Position numbers and translations under genes: made by a program | NCBI GenBank assembly: GCA_031216445.1 | Contig: CM062215.1 | Location: 7,648,001 to 7,712,000 of the forward strand | Direction: 5' to 3' | Source: Lateolabrax maculatus | Taxonomy: Eukaryota > Chordata > Actinopteri > Acropomatiformes > Lateolabracidae | DNA length: 64,000 bases | Shown here: positions 26,701 to 35,345 of the stretch, one piece after another | How positions within the stretch are numbered: the stretch's first letter is position 1 | Layout of the letters: each line of letters begins with the position of its first letter | Notes under the pieces: model-generated | What the model saw: the letters and a program-made list of their open reading frames with translations, nothing else | Told to the model about the DNA's origin: nothing | Database searches by the model: none

Positions 26701-29700
26701 CAGAAGTAGTTGACGTTACTACTAAATGCTTTCCCAGTAGTTTTGAAGTACATCATAGAATCTTGCTTTTTTAACCAAAGGTTAATGTAGATGCTTTTTT
26801 TGCTTTTATACTAATTCAAAAAAAGTAGCAATGTTTCTTTAAAGTAAACAAAACAATTTTTTGTTTATGTGCATGCCTATTGTTTTGTATGTGGTATACT
26901 TGCATTCAGATTATTTTTGTTTTTGTTTTTTTCCTTCTCACCTATCCACAATGCAATGCTGTCCCCCATGACGCACCTCTGCTTGCTGTTACCTGTATGT
27001 TAATACGCTTGAATCCCATTGGCCCACTGCCATCATGTGCTCGCTGCCTGCTAATTAAAGACTCAGTCGACTGCCAAAGCAATGAAGCGACCCCTCGAGG
27101 CAACTGTAGACCTGGTACTTTGACCTTTCACCTTTTGCTTTGCATGTAGCTTCTTTAATTGTACTGTAGCCACTCACAAAATTTAAGTTGGCTCTTTTGT
27201 TTTGTGAAACCCTGTAAGACACTTTAAAGTATAAATATTTATCATTTATGATCACCAGTAGCAATTGTAGATTGTACTTTACATTTATTAAATGAACAAC
27301 TACAATGTAATGTTAAAATAATTCCAGTTATCACACTATTGTGTTTGATGTGTTGTTGATTGCCTTGCTATGGTGTAGTTTTTCATTGTCCTTGTGATAG
27401 TTACAGCAAGTTTCCATTTTTTCCTTGTTGTGCTGTGCATAGACAAATAACAGATTTATAAATATCAGTGTTGACTTGTGTAAGTATACAGATCAAATCT
27501 ACTGTTCTTCTCTTGTGTGTGTGTGTGTGTGTTTTGGGTGGATAGGCGTTCCCCCACGGCGTCCTCCAGCCCTTACCAAAGAGACAAGCACTTGAGAAGA
27601 GCAACGGAGCGAGCTCCCTGTTCAACCCCAGTGTTTTGCACTACCAGCAGGCGCTGGCCAACGCACAGCTCCAGCAGCCCGCTTTCTTTCCCACAGGTAA
27701 GAGCTCGCAATCAATACACACAGGCAAACAGATGCAAATAGAAGCACTCATAGGTATGCGGAGCATGCAAGCACACACAGACGCAGCTACAGCTTACCTT
27801 CTATACATCACAGATTTATCTTTTTGGAGTTTCTCGTGCTAAAGTGAGAGGGACTCTATTGATCCGTCTGTTCAGTCATATATTTCCTTTTGAAAGGAAT
27901 TAATTTGAGTGACGCGAATAGGGAGCTCAGCTGTGATGGTGTGTGCTAATGTTTTAACTATTCACCATGCCATCCATTCCTAAACTTTGATCTAGTGCCT
28001 GCCAGTATAAACACGTAATTGCTGCCAGGTGGAAGGGCAGTGCAAGCTTTGATCAGAGCAATAAAAGATATGATATACTGCCACTTGAATATGATACACC
28101 TAACACTCTGTTAATGCCCAAGCATACAAAGGAGCAAAATAAGCCCAGTTGTTTCCGATATAAAGGCTGTGTAACTATGTTCCAGCTATAAACTAAGCCT
28201 CTTAAAGGAAATAATGACTTATAATTTTAAGCAAACGCAGCCTTCTCAGTGTGTATTTAATCTGTCTTGACAGACATTGAGAATCCCATTTTAAAAAAGC
28301 AATTTTGCTCCAATTTTTCCAAATTAATTCAAGTCTGCTCCTTTATTCCTCTTCAGTTATTTCCCCCCCAAACAAAATGCTCTCTGTCTATTCCTCTTAT
28401 AGAAACTAACAGTAGCTCAAGCCCCCTTGGGTCACCCACTAAATGAGTTAACTACAGCTAATATGGTAGCCTGTAGCCACACTGAGTCATGAGAATGAGA
28501 CTCCCATCCCTCAACCATCTTTCTACGTGCTCTTTTTGTTTCCCTGTGGTGTGAGATGCCTGACGGCCCCTTATCGCTCCATCCCTCCGTATCTGTGTGT
28601 GGGATGTAGCCCTGGGTTAAAGTCCTGCTTGCAAATCATTTTTTTAGTTAAAGCTTCAGATGGGTGTTGTAGGGGATGATACCAAAAAAGTCACAGGGGA
28701 TATTTGAAGTTTACAGTAATATTTTTGTGGTTGACACTTATCTGAATGGTTCTGCTGCAGTAAACCTTACCCATCTTCATTTGATCCAGATCTGGATGAA
28801 GTCTGTGCACATGATTGTACTGACACTGCATGATGCCGCTGTTTGGTTCTATCACCTTTTTAGTTTAATTCCTTCTATTATTTAGTCTTCTCTCTCTTTT
28901 TGTAAAAGTTACTTAAATTTTTTTTTTTTTATAGCATATATACATAAAAGCACTAGTTGCAGCTATTTAATTGTAGGTTTTGTGGCCACAGAAGACCGTT
29001 ATCGGAAAGCAGACACAATACGTAATCTACTTTTTTAGATTGAAACGTGTGAAAATATGGGCTTGGCTGCTTGTGGATCAGTAAGAAAAATTTGCTAAAT
29101 TTCAGACACAAGTCACTTTTACTTATATGGCCCTTAATTAAAAATTTGTCCCAGTGGGCTCGACAAACAACAAATTAATCTCCCTGTCCTCAGACCTGAG
29201 ATATGGAAAAAATTGGAGAAACAGAATGACGATTTTACTTAAATAAACTACATATCATATAATATTAAGTAAGTAAATAGGTGGCTGATTATCTATCATT
29301 CCCTTCCTTCACATCTGCAAACAATAAGTAAACGCATTGAACCAGCTTTGCAACATGCCAAACTTTTACCAAAGTTTGCTTTATGTTTAATTTAGCCGTC
29401 GCTGTATACAAACAGTGTTTTCTCACTAATGCCACATCCAAATAAGGGAACTCCTCTGCTTGCTACTGTTAACTGCACTCATAACTGGCTTACAGCACCA
29501 CTGTAACAGTAGCATCTGAGCTCAGTGAAGTCTTTAAGCTTTTTTTTTTTGGTCTTGTCTAACCTTGTTGTTCTCCTCCCTCGATTAACCCATTTATTTC
29601 CTCCTCTCTCTCCCTCTCTGTCTCCCTCCCTCTCCCTCTCCCTCTCTGTCTTTCTCTGCATGAACACAACAGGGTCAGTCTTGTGCATGACTCCTGCTAG

Positions 29701-30700
29701 CAGTCTTGGTAGGTCCTGACCTTCCCTTTGCTCTCTCACACACACTGTTTGATGTATACGAGTTTGGGGGGGGGGGGCGGGGGTTGCAGTGGGATGAGTG
29801 GGTAATATCTGCAGCACTTGCAGGTGAGACAAAAGGTCATTGCTTCACCACATCACCTCATGTGGCGGTAAAACTTTTTAAAATGTGCCATAGGAAATGT
29901 TCATCAATCTGTTCATGTCTTTAGGTTTAGATATGATATGAAACACATTTTGTCCATTTTGTATCACCTGAAAGAGTTGTGACTTTCCGTTCTTGTTTCC
30001 CTACTGACTTTCTTGCTAATGACTGTTTATGATTAAAATAGTAGTGTGGATAAAATACTGCAGACTGATCTGTTCTTAAGCTGTAGGATAGCTACTGTCT
30101 GTTTGCTGTGCTGTGTTGATCAGGAAATTTAAATCAGTTTCCCAGAGAAATTATTTCAGCCACATAGCTGGAGCATTTGTCTCTGCTAAAAAGGGATGGG
30201 AATTACAGAAAGTCCCAGTCGGCTAACCAGCAGGTCCTACATTAGTAAATGGAACGATGATGACTAGGAATACTGATATTAACACAATAATACAACAATC
30301 CATCAGAGTTGCCTGTTTTTGGCCTGCGCGATGATGTAGCTGCCTTCCTGCTGTTTAATTTGTCAGCCCACATGGATTAAAAAAATAAAATTCCCATTCC
30401 TGCTGCCAAAAATGTCATTGATTTATTGTAATTGGTGTCTTGTGCCCCTCAACTTCTCTGGGAAAAACAGCAAACTGATTTTCCGTATAAATTTCCTTAT
30501 TTGTGATTGTAATCAGCTTCTCTCCTCTTGTTTTTTTTTGTTATTTTTTCTCCCACGCTCTCTTTTTCTTTCTTTCTTTCTGTCCTCCTTGCTTTGCATT
30601 GTGAATGGTTGCATGCCATCTGCCGGTGTAACCCTAACGATGGCTTGCTGGCTCTCTGTAACATCTGCCACCACCACCACCACCACCACCACCATCAACT

Positions 30701-30740
<40 letters not shown>

Positions 30741-33700
30741 ACGATACCGTCGACACACACACATCACAACGGTTGCCATGGTTACCATAATGCTCCACCT
30801 ACCTGTCCATTGCTACCACCCCGTTCCCTCTCCCCCATTCCTCCTCCTCCTCCTCCTCCTCCTCCTCCTCCCTCTCCCCTCCCCCCACCTCACCTTTCCC
30901 ACCCTCAAAACAAAGTCCCAATGATGTACAGTGCTACGCCTGCTACTGTCTCTGCAGCAACAACTCCTGCCACAAGTGTCCCCTACGCAGCAACAGCACC
31001 AGCCAATCAGGTTTGCTCCTTTTAAAGCTTTCTTTCATCAGTCCCTGGAGCTCTGAATAAGTACTGCCCTCTAATAGTTAGCCGCAGTAACCTGCAGCTG
31101 AGCCTTACTGTAGCCCACGCCCAGACCCTCCCCACCCATCCATCCGCCTGCACTGGGCCAGCTCACACTGGCATGAAAGCCTGTGAGTGGGTATTTTCCA
31201 GAGAATTTAAAGCAGAGGGGCCACCTCAGCAAGCCAGTGCCAGTGCACTGTATTGTATTTCTTGTAAAACGCCGTGCACAGCCCCATTAGGCACTCCCAA
31301 AAAGCACTTCTTCAGAGCTCCCACATTTGCAAAGTAGTAGTTGTGTTGTGTTGCACTACTTCCTGGTTTTGTTTTGCATGTTCTGTTTTAAGTTTTATTT
31401 TCCACTTTTCTTGTTGTTGTCAAATAAGCCTCTCCATCTGCAGTAGGGGGCATCATTTGTACTGCTTGTGTGCTATGCAAACACACACATTCAAGCAAAT
31501 ACATACAGGCAAGCACTGGTTCGGAACAGCCGCCATGTTGGATTCTTTCCTTGTTTCGACTCCTCCCAAGTTTCACCTTTTTACCTTTTCCTGGTTGCGG
31601 GATAAAAGGGAGAATAAATCATGCGAGGAAACAGTTACGCGCCGCGCTTGTCAGGCTGAGACAGTCACAGGAAAAATGATCACAGAAGTTGTCTAAAAAT
31701 GGCCTCTGATCGGTGGCTCTCCTGTTGCTGTGTGTCAGCAGGAGCCAGGGAAGCAGGGCCAGGTTTGAATGCCAGAGTGACGCATGTGTGCCCCATTTTA
31801 AACCTGGAAATTTCAGCACAATGCTGGCACTCAGGCCTCACGCAGCTGGCAACCATTTACTGGTAGTTAAGTATAGAGGTGTCTTGAGGACACACAGATG
31901 AACAGATGAGAAGTGTTCCACAGGTAGAAATGCTGTAACTGGCAAACATGTCAACTTTCAAGACCCACAAATCTAGTCTTTTTGTACGTGTTCCTTTTTG
32001 TGTGAAGTGTAAAATAAATGCTTAGTGTAAAATTAAACACATTATTGTTAGTACTGATTGGTATTAGTTGTAGGGAGCAATATCCGAATATTACATCTTT
32101 TTTTAGTGTAATTTCTTCTCACTTCGTTTGGTCTTACTGCATCAATGTACAGAGAACATATATTAATACCAACTTAAGTTAGACAATGAAGATCAGTTCT
32201 TTGTTAATTAAACAATTTTTGAAAAAATTGAAGTCTCTAAAATACTTCAGAAAACAGTTCCTATATCCCAACTGGAATTAAAAAGAAAACGAGAATGGAA
32301 GCTCTCAGTTTAAAAAATTAGATTAAAAAGAGAAAAATTGATTTCTCGGAGACGCCTTCCATCATTAACCAAAGATCTGGCCCCAGTACTTTGTGCTTTA
32401 TTGCCCCTCATAGGCCAGCAGTGTGTGCACTTCCTGTGAGTCACCGTCTCTTCCTGTAATTGGCATGCAGCAGCAGTAGCAGCAGGAAGCAGAGCTGCTC
32501 TTTAAAGATGCATGTGGGACAAGGAGCCGGAGAAACACTGACGTCAGCCCTCGCTGTCTGTCTCCTTCTGTCCCCCTCCGTTTCTCTCCCCCCCCTCCCC
32601 GCCCTGCATTAAGATCCCTCCAGCTAGGACACAGTTAACACTTATAATCACCAGCTGTATACTGCATACAGCACACGCCTCGTTTACTACAGACATTCCC
32701 ATCGTATGGGTTTTCAGAATCATTTTTTTGTTGTTGTTGTTTTAAAGGGTACATGCTGCCGACGTCACCGTTTTTTGCTGGAAAAAGACCTCTCAGTTCC
32801 AAACTGTGATCTGCAAATCCTGAGATTGCACTAATGCTAGCTGGTTAACATCAGCCATTAAAATCTCTGTAATTGTTACGTGGCCTCTTACACCTGTAAC
32901 CTGGGCCAAGACAGTTTTAAACCGATCTTAGTCATTGAATAATCATGTATGTTTGCTGTATCTCCAGCTAGAACTAAACATTGCAAAATGGATGTTTTGA
33001 TTACATCAAATGTAAATAACATGAGATCAGCTGTGAGTCATACGCACACAGAGGAACAGGATGTCGCAGACATGTTGAGAGGTTCAGAGTCTGGTCGACT
33101 CATGACCCTCTGAACTGTGAATGTGACATGAAAAGCGGTAACCAATCACATCATTCCCTGTTCCAGCTCACATAAAGCATGTGATGAAAGTGCTGGGGTC
33201 TCTGGTAAAGTCACTGCTCTTGCTGGAGAAGCTGTGAAGTCGCAGCGCCCTCAGCTGTCTGAATATGGCATTACATCACATGCCACGGGCTACGTGTGAT
33301 CACTCTGGCTGCTGAACTGATAGGAAGATAAAGTGTTATTGAATTAAATGAATTAGAGATTGTTATATTGAGCAGCTCTACAGCTTGAGGACCAGGGTTC
33401 AATCTCTCACCTCCCTGTGGGGGGAACCACTCATTGTTCTTTGTCACATTTATTAAAATGAACAGACCAGGTCACTAAGATCCAATGCAATTACAATAAT
33501 AATCTGATACTACCTGTAAAAAAAAAAAAAAAGCTTCAAGAATTCCAACCTCTACCATGATTCACCTTTTTTAATTATCCAACTAGTCACATCATCATCT
33601 GCCACCTAACTGTTAAGTGCTATCTGTATTACTGCACCAAGTCTAAGACAACAGGACCTGCAAAACTGTTCTTGTGGTTTTTACCCACTTGTCGGGCGTA

Positions 33701-35345
33701 CCATCCTACTTGGCTGACCCCACCCATCTGGCACCCAATAATATGTTCCTATTTCCATACTGCTGCAGGGAGCGGGCTTTCCTTTCAGCCCGTGCACATC
33801 ACACGCTCTCCACCTGGGGTGACCTCCTGTGATGTGTGATGTGACCAGTAGCTTCTCTCCTTTGCTGGATGTCTATTGTCTATTAACAAACACCATGCAG
33901 CTTTGTTCTGTGTTGGCTTGCTGCCAGTGGCAACCACATGATGGCAGCCAGCAGCTCTTCTACATGTTTTACCCCCTGTCGACAATGTTTCTTTCTCTCC
34001 TCTTCTTCTCTCCCTCTCTCTTTGTCGTGTGGTAGATTAGTGTTTATCTCCTAAAGAGAGAATACACGCAGAGGTGACCTAACCTGGGTCAAATGCTGTT
34101 TGCAAATAGTAAGAAGCATTTTCTCTTATCTGCATGAAACACCAGGCAGGTGGCGTAACCAGAACTCAACAACTAAGACAGAAAAGTACTATTCAATGAC
34201 AAATGTTTATCGTGATTGTCTCAACATTCTGGGACACCGTAGTTGTGGTACACACCGCCGACCTGATGCCTAAATGTCTCAGAATGCTTCAAACAGGACC
34301 ACACAACGTTTGCGTCTAAAGGCAAAGGTGTTTTCTACACCCATCATAGCCTCCTCCCTGGTGCATCCCACGGCCTTCCTGATCGCTCTCCAACAACTCA
34401 GTTGTAAACACAGGACAGCGACTGACGTAAAGAATGAAGACAGAGAGCGCGAGGGCGTTTAGAAACACAAGTTGTTTAGTCTGGTTGACTCGGACTCTAG
34501 TTCGTCTTTCCCACTTGGTATGATTCATCCGGGCAGATCAGAACACAACAATCGTACTACGGTGCGGACCAAAACAACTGCACCAAGACCCTTTAGAGGA
34601 AGTGGTCTCGGTCCAGTTACAAATGAATTCAGGAGTGGTTTGTTTGTGGTGGGAACATGATCCGACCCCGATCTCACCCAAGTACAAGACGTTCTCTGCC
34701 AGTGGAGCTAAACAGAAAATGTGAAATAGGTATCAGCTGCTAGCCGAAGAACGAATCCAGGTCTGACCTTGACTAACAAGAAAGTACGTTGCCTTGTTGA
34801 TATTTTGGCAGACCTTCCTGTGTTTACTGTCTCACTCCCGACCCAAACACATCTAACGACTGAGCGGAGTGAATGTCTTCTCGTGGCTTCCACTGATGCA
34901 TTTTGGTTTGCTTACATTTTGTTCTGTGTTAAAATTACAAAAACTGTCGGACATTTTGCGTTGTCGTTCAGGTGGCTTAGGCGTTGTTAGATGATCTGAC
35001 ACTTTGTTTGAAGCACACTGAGACCTTAAGCAGGCAGAAGAAAAGGCAAATACTGTTTGACCCAGATCTTAGAGACACCAAAACACGATTAAAGCATCAA
35101 TTCTATATACTTACGTTGTTACTTATGTTCTTATATGTTTTAATTAGTTAAAATCAGTTAAAATTCCACTGCCACACACTGTGTACTGAGTCATGGTAAT
35201 GCAGCATTTATACACACTATATTACTTAACATGTGAGTAAATAAAGTCTCTCTTACAGGTAAACTAAATGTTTCTCTCCCTGTCTTGTTTCCTTCCTTTT
35301 CTTGTTTCTATTTCTGTCTCTGTCCTCCAGATCATCCTGAAGTAA
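20156..35345 (+). CDS. mbnl2: Muscleblind-like protein 2 (MBNL2), partial: eight coding exons from zinc finger 2 to the stop
   Basis: MBNL2 binds YGCY-containing pre-mRNA through two pairs of CCCH zinc fingers and controls alternative splicing, polyadenylation and RNA localisation. Its sequestration by CUG repeats underlies myotonic dystrophy. Exons seen: 20156-20320, 21414-21617, 23427-23687, 27061-27114 (alternative), 27546-27696, 29673-29708, 30916-31010 and 35331-35345. All join in frame and give 326 residues with the alternative exon. The window holds most of finger 2, the linker, fingers 3 and 4, an Ala-rich helix, a bipartite basic NLS and a Ser/Thr/Ala-rich tail ending IILK. The run QQKTAAAMLAQQMQFM, the linker motif VPTDILPSSPVIVPGSPP and the IILK end fit MBNL2 better than MBNL1 or MBNL3. 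rap2a next door agrees. The first coding exon is not in the window. Exon ends were placed by phase, splice signals and family alignment from memory. Confidence 0.95.
20321..21413 (+). other. mbnl2: mbnl2 intron (1.1 kb)
   Basis: A GT-AG intron with an AT-rich 5' half and a strikingly pyrimidine-rich block at about 21000-21260. I see no exon, RNA gene or clear mobile element in it. It ends in a tandem CAGCAG acceptor. Confidence 0.85.
21414..21617 (+). CDS. mbnl2: mbnl2 exon: proline-rich linker between finger pairs
   Basis: This exon has 204 nt (68 codons) in phase 0. It encodes the flexible linker between the finger pairs, with YAPYLTPMSHSMGLVPTDIL, SPVIVPGSPPV and the conserved end QKLLRTDKLE just before finger 3. 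The acceptor is a NAGNAG (21411-21416): use of the first AG adds a Gln (QTFPV), use of the second omits it. The donor GTGACC at 21618 is weak. Reading past it adds 15 codons before a stop at about 21666. Confidence 0.93.
21618..23426 (+). other. mbnl2: mbnl2 intron (1.8 kb)
   Basis: A GT-AG intron. The first 900 bases are AT-rich without recognisable features. From about 22690 it is rich in TG/CA dinucleotides, and a pure GT tract at 23363-23382 lies 44 nt before the next exon. No additional exon is visible. Confidence 0.85.
23363..23382. repeat. (GT)n microsatellite before the zinc finger 3/4 exon
   Basis: A pure GT run of about 10 units ending 44 nt upstream of the exon at 23427. Confidence 0.95.
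23427..23687 (+). CDS. mbnl2: mbnl2 exon: zinc fingers 3 and 4
   Basis: This exon has 261 nt (87 codons) in phase 0. Finger 3 reads VCREFQRGNCARGETDCRF then AH (C-x7-C-x6-C-x3-H). Finger 4 reads VCMDYIKSRCSREKCKYFH (C-x7-C-x4-C-x3-H), and all zinc ligands are intact. Next come HPPAHLQAKIKAAQHQANQ and an alanine-rich segment ending AAAM at the donor GTGAGA. The exon is markedly GC-rich at third positions compared with its introns. The acceptor is TCCCAG at 23421-23426. Confidence 0.96.
23752..23793. repeat. (AC)n microsatellite
   Basis: A pure AC dinucleotide run of about 21 units, 65 nt downstream of the zinc finger 3/4 exon of mbnl2. It is likely to vary in length between individuals. Confidence 0.98.
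26910..27060 (+). promoter_or_regulatory. mbnl2: AG-exclusion zone with YGCY cluster before the mbnl2 54-nt exon
   Basis: After the AG at 26908-26909 no AG dinucleotide occurs until the acceptor at 27059-27060, a gap of about 150 nt. Such zones mark a branch point far from its 3' splice site. The stretch holds nine YGCY tetramers (starts at 26957, 26980, 26984, 27006, 27028, 27038, 27042, 27045, 27049), the binding motif of MBNL proteins. The acceptor itself (TAATTAAAG) lacks a polypyrimidine tract. In mammals the equivalent MBNL1 and MBNL2 intron is ultraconserved and mediates autorepression of this exon. The same role here is inferred from layout. Confidence 0.8.
27061..27114 (+). CDS. mbnl2: mbnl2 alternative 54-nt exon (NLS exon)
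   Basis: This exon has exactly 54 nt (18 codons) in phase 0 and encodes TQSTAKAMKRPLEATVDL. It corresponds to the developmentally regulated exon of vertebrate MBNL1 and MBNL2, whose KRP motif forms one half of a bipartite nuclear localisation signal. The other half, LPKRQALEK, is on the next exon. Skipping keeps the frame and shifts the protein towards the cytoplasm in studied vertebrates. The acceptor is AAAG at 27057-27060; the donor is GTACTT at 27115, both weak, as expected for a regulated exon. Confidence 0.93.
27115..27545 (+). other. mbnl2: mbnl2 intron (0.43 kb) ending in a UG repeat
   Basis: A short AT-rich GT-AG intron. A GT repeat at about 27514-27532 lies 13 nt before the acceptor at 27545. 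It occupies the place of the polypyrimidine tract. Confidence 0.88.
27514..27532. repeat. (GT)n tract at the acceptor of an mbnl2 exon
   Basis: A GT run of about 9 units lying 13 to 32 nt upstream of the exon at 27546, in the polypyrimidine-tract position. Confidence 0.95.
27546..27696 (+). CDS. mbnl2: mbnl2 exon: second half of the NLS and Gln-rich segment
   Basis: This exon has 151 nt, entering in phase 0 and leaving one extra base. It encodes AFPHGVLQPLPKRQALEKSN, then FNPSVLHYQQALANAQLQQP and FFPTG. The residues match the MBNL2 family closely. The donor is GTAAGA at 27697 and the acceptor GATAG at 27541-27545. Confidence 0.95.
27697..29672 (+). other. mbnl2: mbnl2 intron (2.0 kb)
   Basis: An AT-rich GT-AG intron with no recognised mobile element. 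The last 80 bases before the acceptor form a long CT-rich tract (about 29575-29658), which should act as a strong polypyrimidine tract for the tiny exon that follows. Confidence 0.87.
29673..29708 (+). CDS. mbnl2: mbnl2 36-nt cassette exon
   Basis: This 36-nt microexon is read in phase 1 and gives GSVLCMTPASSL across the junctions. The same 36-nt exon exists in mammalian MBNL1 and MBNL2, where it is alternatively used. Skipping preserves the frame. The acceptor is ACAACAG at 29666-29672 and the donor GTAGGT at 29709. It is too short to be found by ORF length and was located by the conserved LCMTPA motif. Confidence 0.92.
29709..30915 (+). other. mbnl2: mbnl2 intron (1.2 kb) with trinucleotide repeats
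   Basis: A GT-AG intron. A G run (13 bases with one C interruption nearby) lies at about 29764-29780, just after the 36-nt exon. The 3' end carries (CCA)n at 30668-30694, (CAA)n at 30700-30740 and (CTC)n at 30840-30870, 45 nt before the next exon. Open frames through these repeats give His, Gln or Pro runs and are not coding. Confidence 0.88.
30662..30875. repeat. Compound trinucleotide repeat (CCA)n-(CAA)n-(CTC)n
   Basis: Three separate trinucleotide runs in one direction within about 210 bases: CCA (about 9 units), CAA/ACA (about 13 units) and CTC (about 10 units). The last merges into the pyrimidine tract of the following mbnl2 exon. Confidence 0.97.
30916..31010 (+). CDS. mbnl2: mbnl2 95-nt exon, Ser/Thr/Ala-rich tail
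   Basis: This exon has 95 nt, the size of the equivalent mammalian exon, and is read after one carried base. It encodes VPMMYSATPATVSAATTPAT, then SVPYAATAPANQ. The acceptor CAAAG at 30911-30915 follows the CTC tract. The donor GTTTGC at 31011 departs from consensus at +3 to +6. Reading through would add VCSF and stop at about 31025. Skipping this exon would shift the frame of the last exon. Confidence 0.93.
31011..35330 (+). other. mbnl2: mbnl2 last intron (4.3 kb)
   Basis: A GT-AG intron. Searched by eye for the alternative C-terminal exon of MBNL1 (IPIISAEHL type) without success. It contains a full CRE-like palindrome TGACGTCA at 32539-32546, an A run near 33518-33532, and a teleost-type dispersed repeat at about 34440-34960. 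The final 60 bases are pyrimidine-rich up to the acceptor CTCCAG at 35325-35330. Confidence 0.82.
34440..34960. mobile_element. Probable degenerate teleost dispersed repeat (MITE-like)
   Basis: The block contains phrases such as GTGGTCTCGGTCCAGTTAC and TGTGGTGGGAACATGATCCG. I recall these as part of an abundant non-autonomous element in teleost genomes, inserted in many introns. No coding capacity and no clean terminal repeats are visible, so the limits and family name are uncertain. Confidence 0.5.
35331..35345 (+). CDS. mbnl2: mbnl2 terminal coding exon (IILK stop)
   Basis: After ANQ at the end of the previous exon, this exon supplies ATC ATC CTG AAG TAA, that is IILK and the stop at 35343-35345. 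This is the usual C-terminus of vertebrate MBNL2. The acceptor CTCCAG at 35325-35330 follows a strong pyrimidine tract. Confidence 0.93.
   Translation: MILK

Larger units (their letters stand above)
23688..27060 (+). other. mbnl2: mbnl2 intron upstream of the alternative 54-nt exon (3.4 kb)
   Basis: It starts with a (AC)21 microsatellite at 23752-23793, only 65 nt past the donor. The middle is AT-rich with no clear mobile element. The last 150 bases have the special architecture described in the separate entry for 26910-27060. No other coding exon was recognised. Confidence 0.85.

Noticed and set aside
30412..31025. Open frames with His, Gln and Pro runs
   Set aside because: They are translations of CCA, CAA and CTC repeats in an mbnl2 intron. 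The only real coding part is the 95-nt exon at 30916-31010.
33390..33440. Possible tRNA-like B box (GGTTCAATC)
   Set aside because: No matching A box or cloverleaf could be built. At most it is a fragment of a tRNA-derived SINE.
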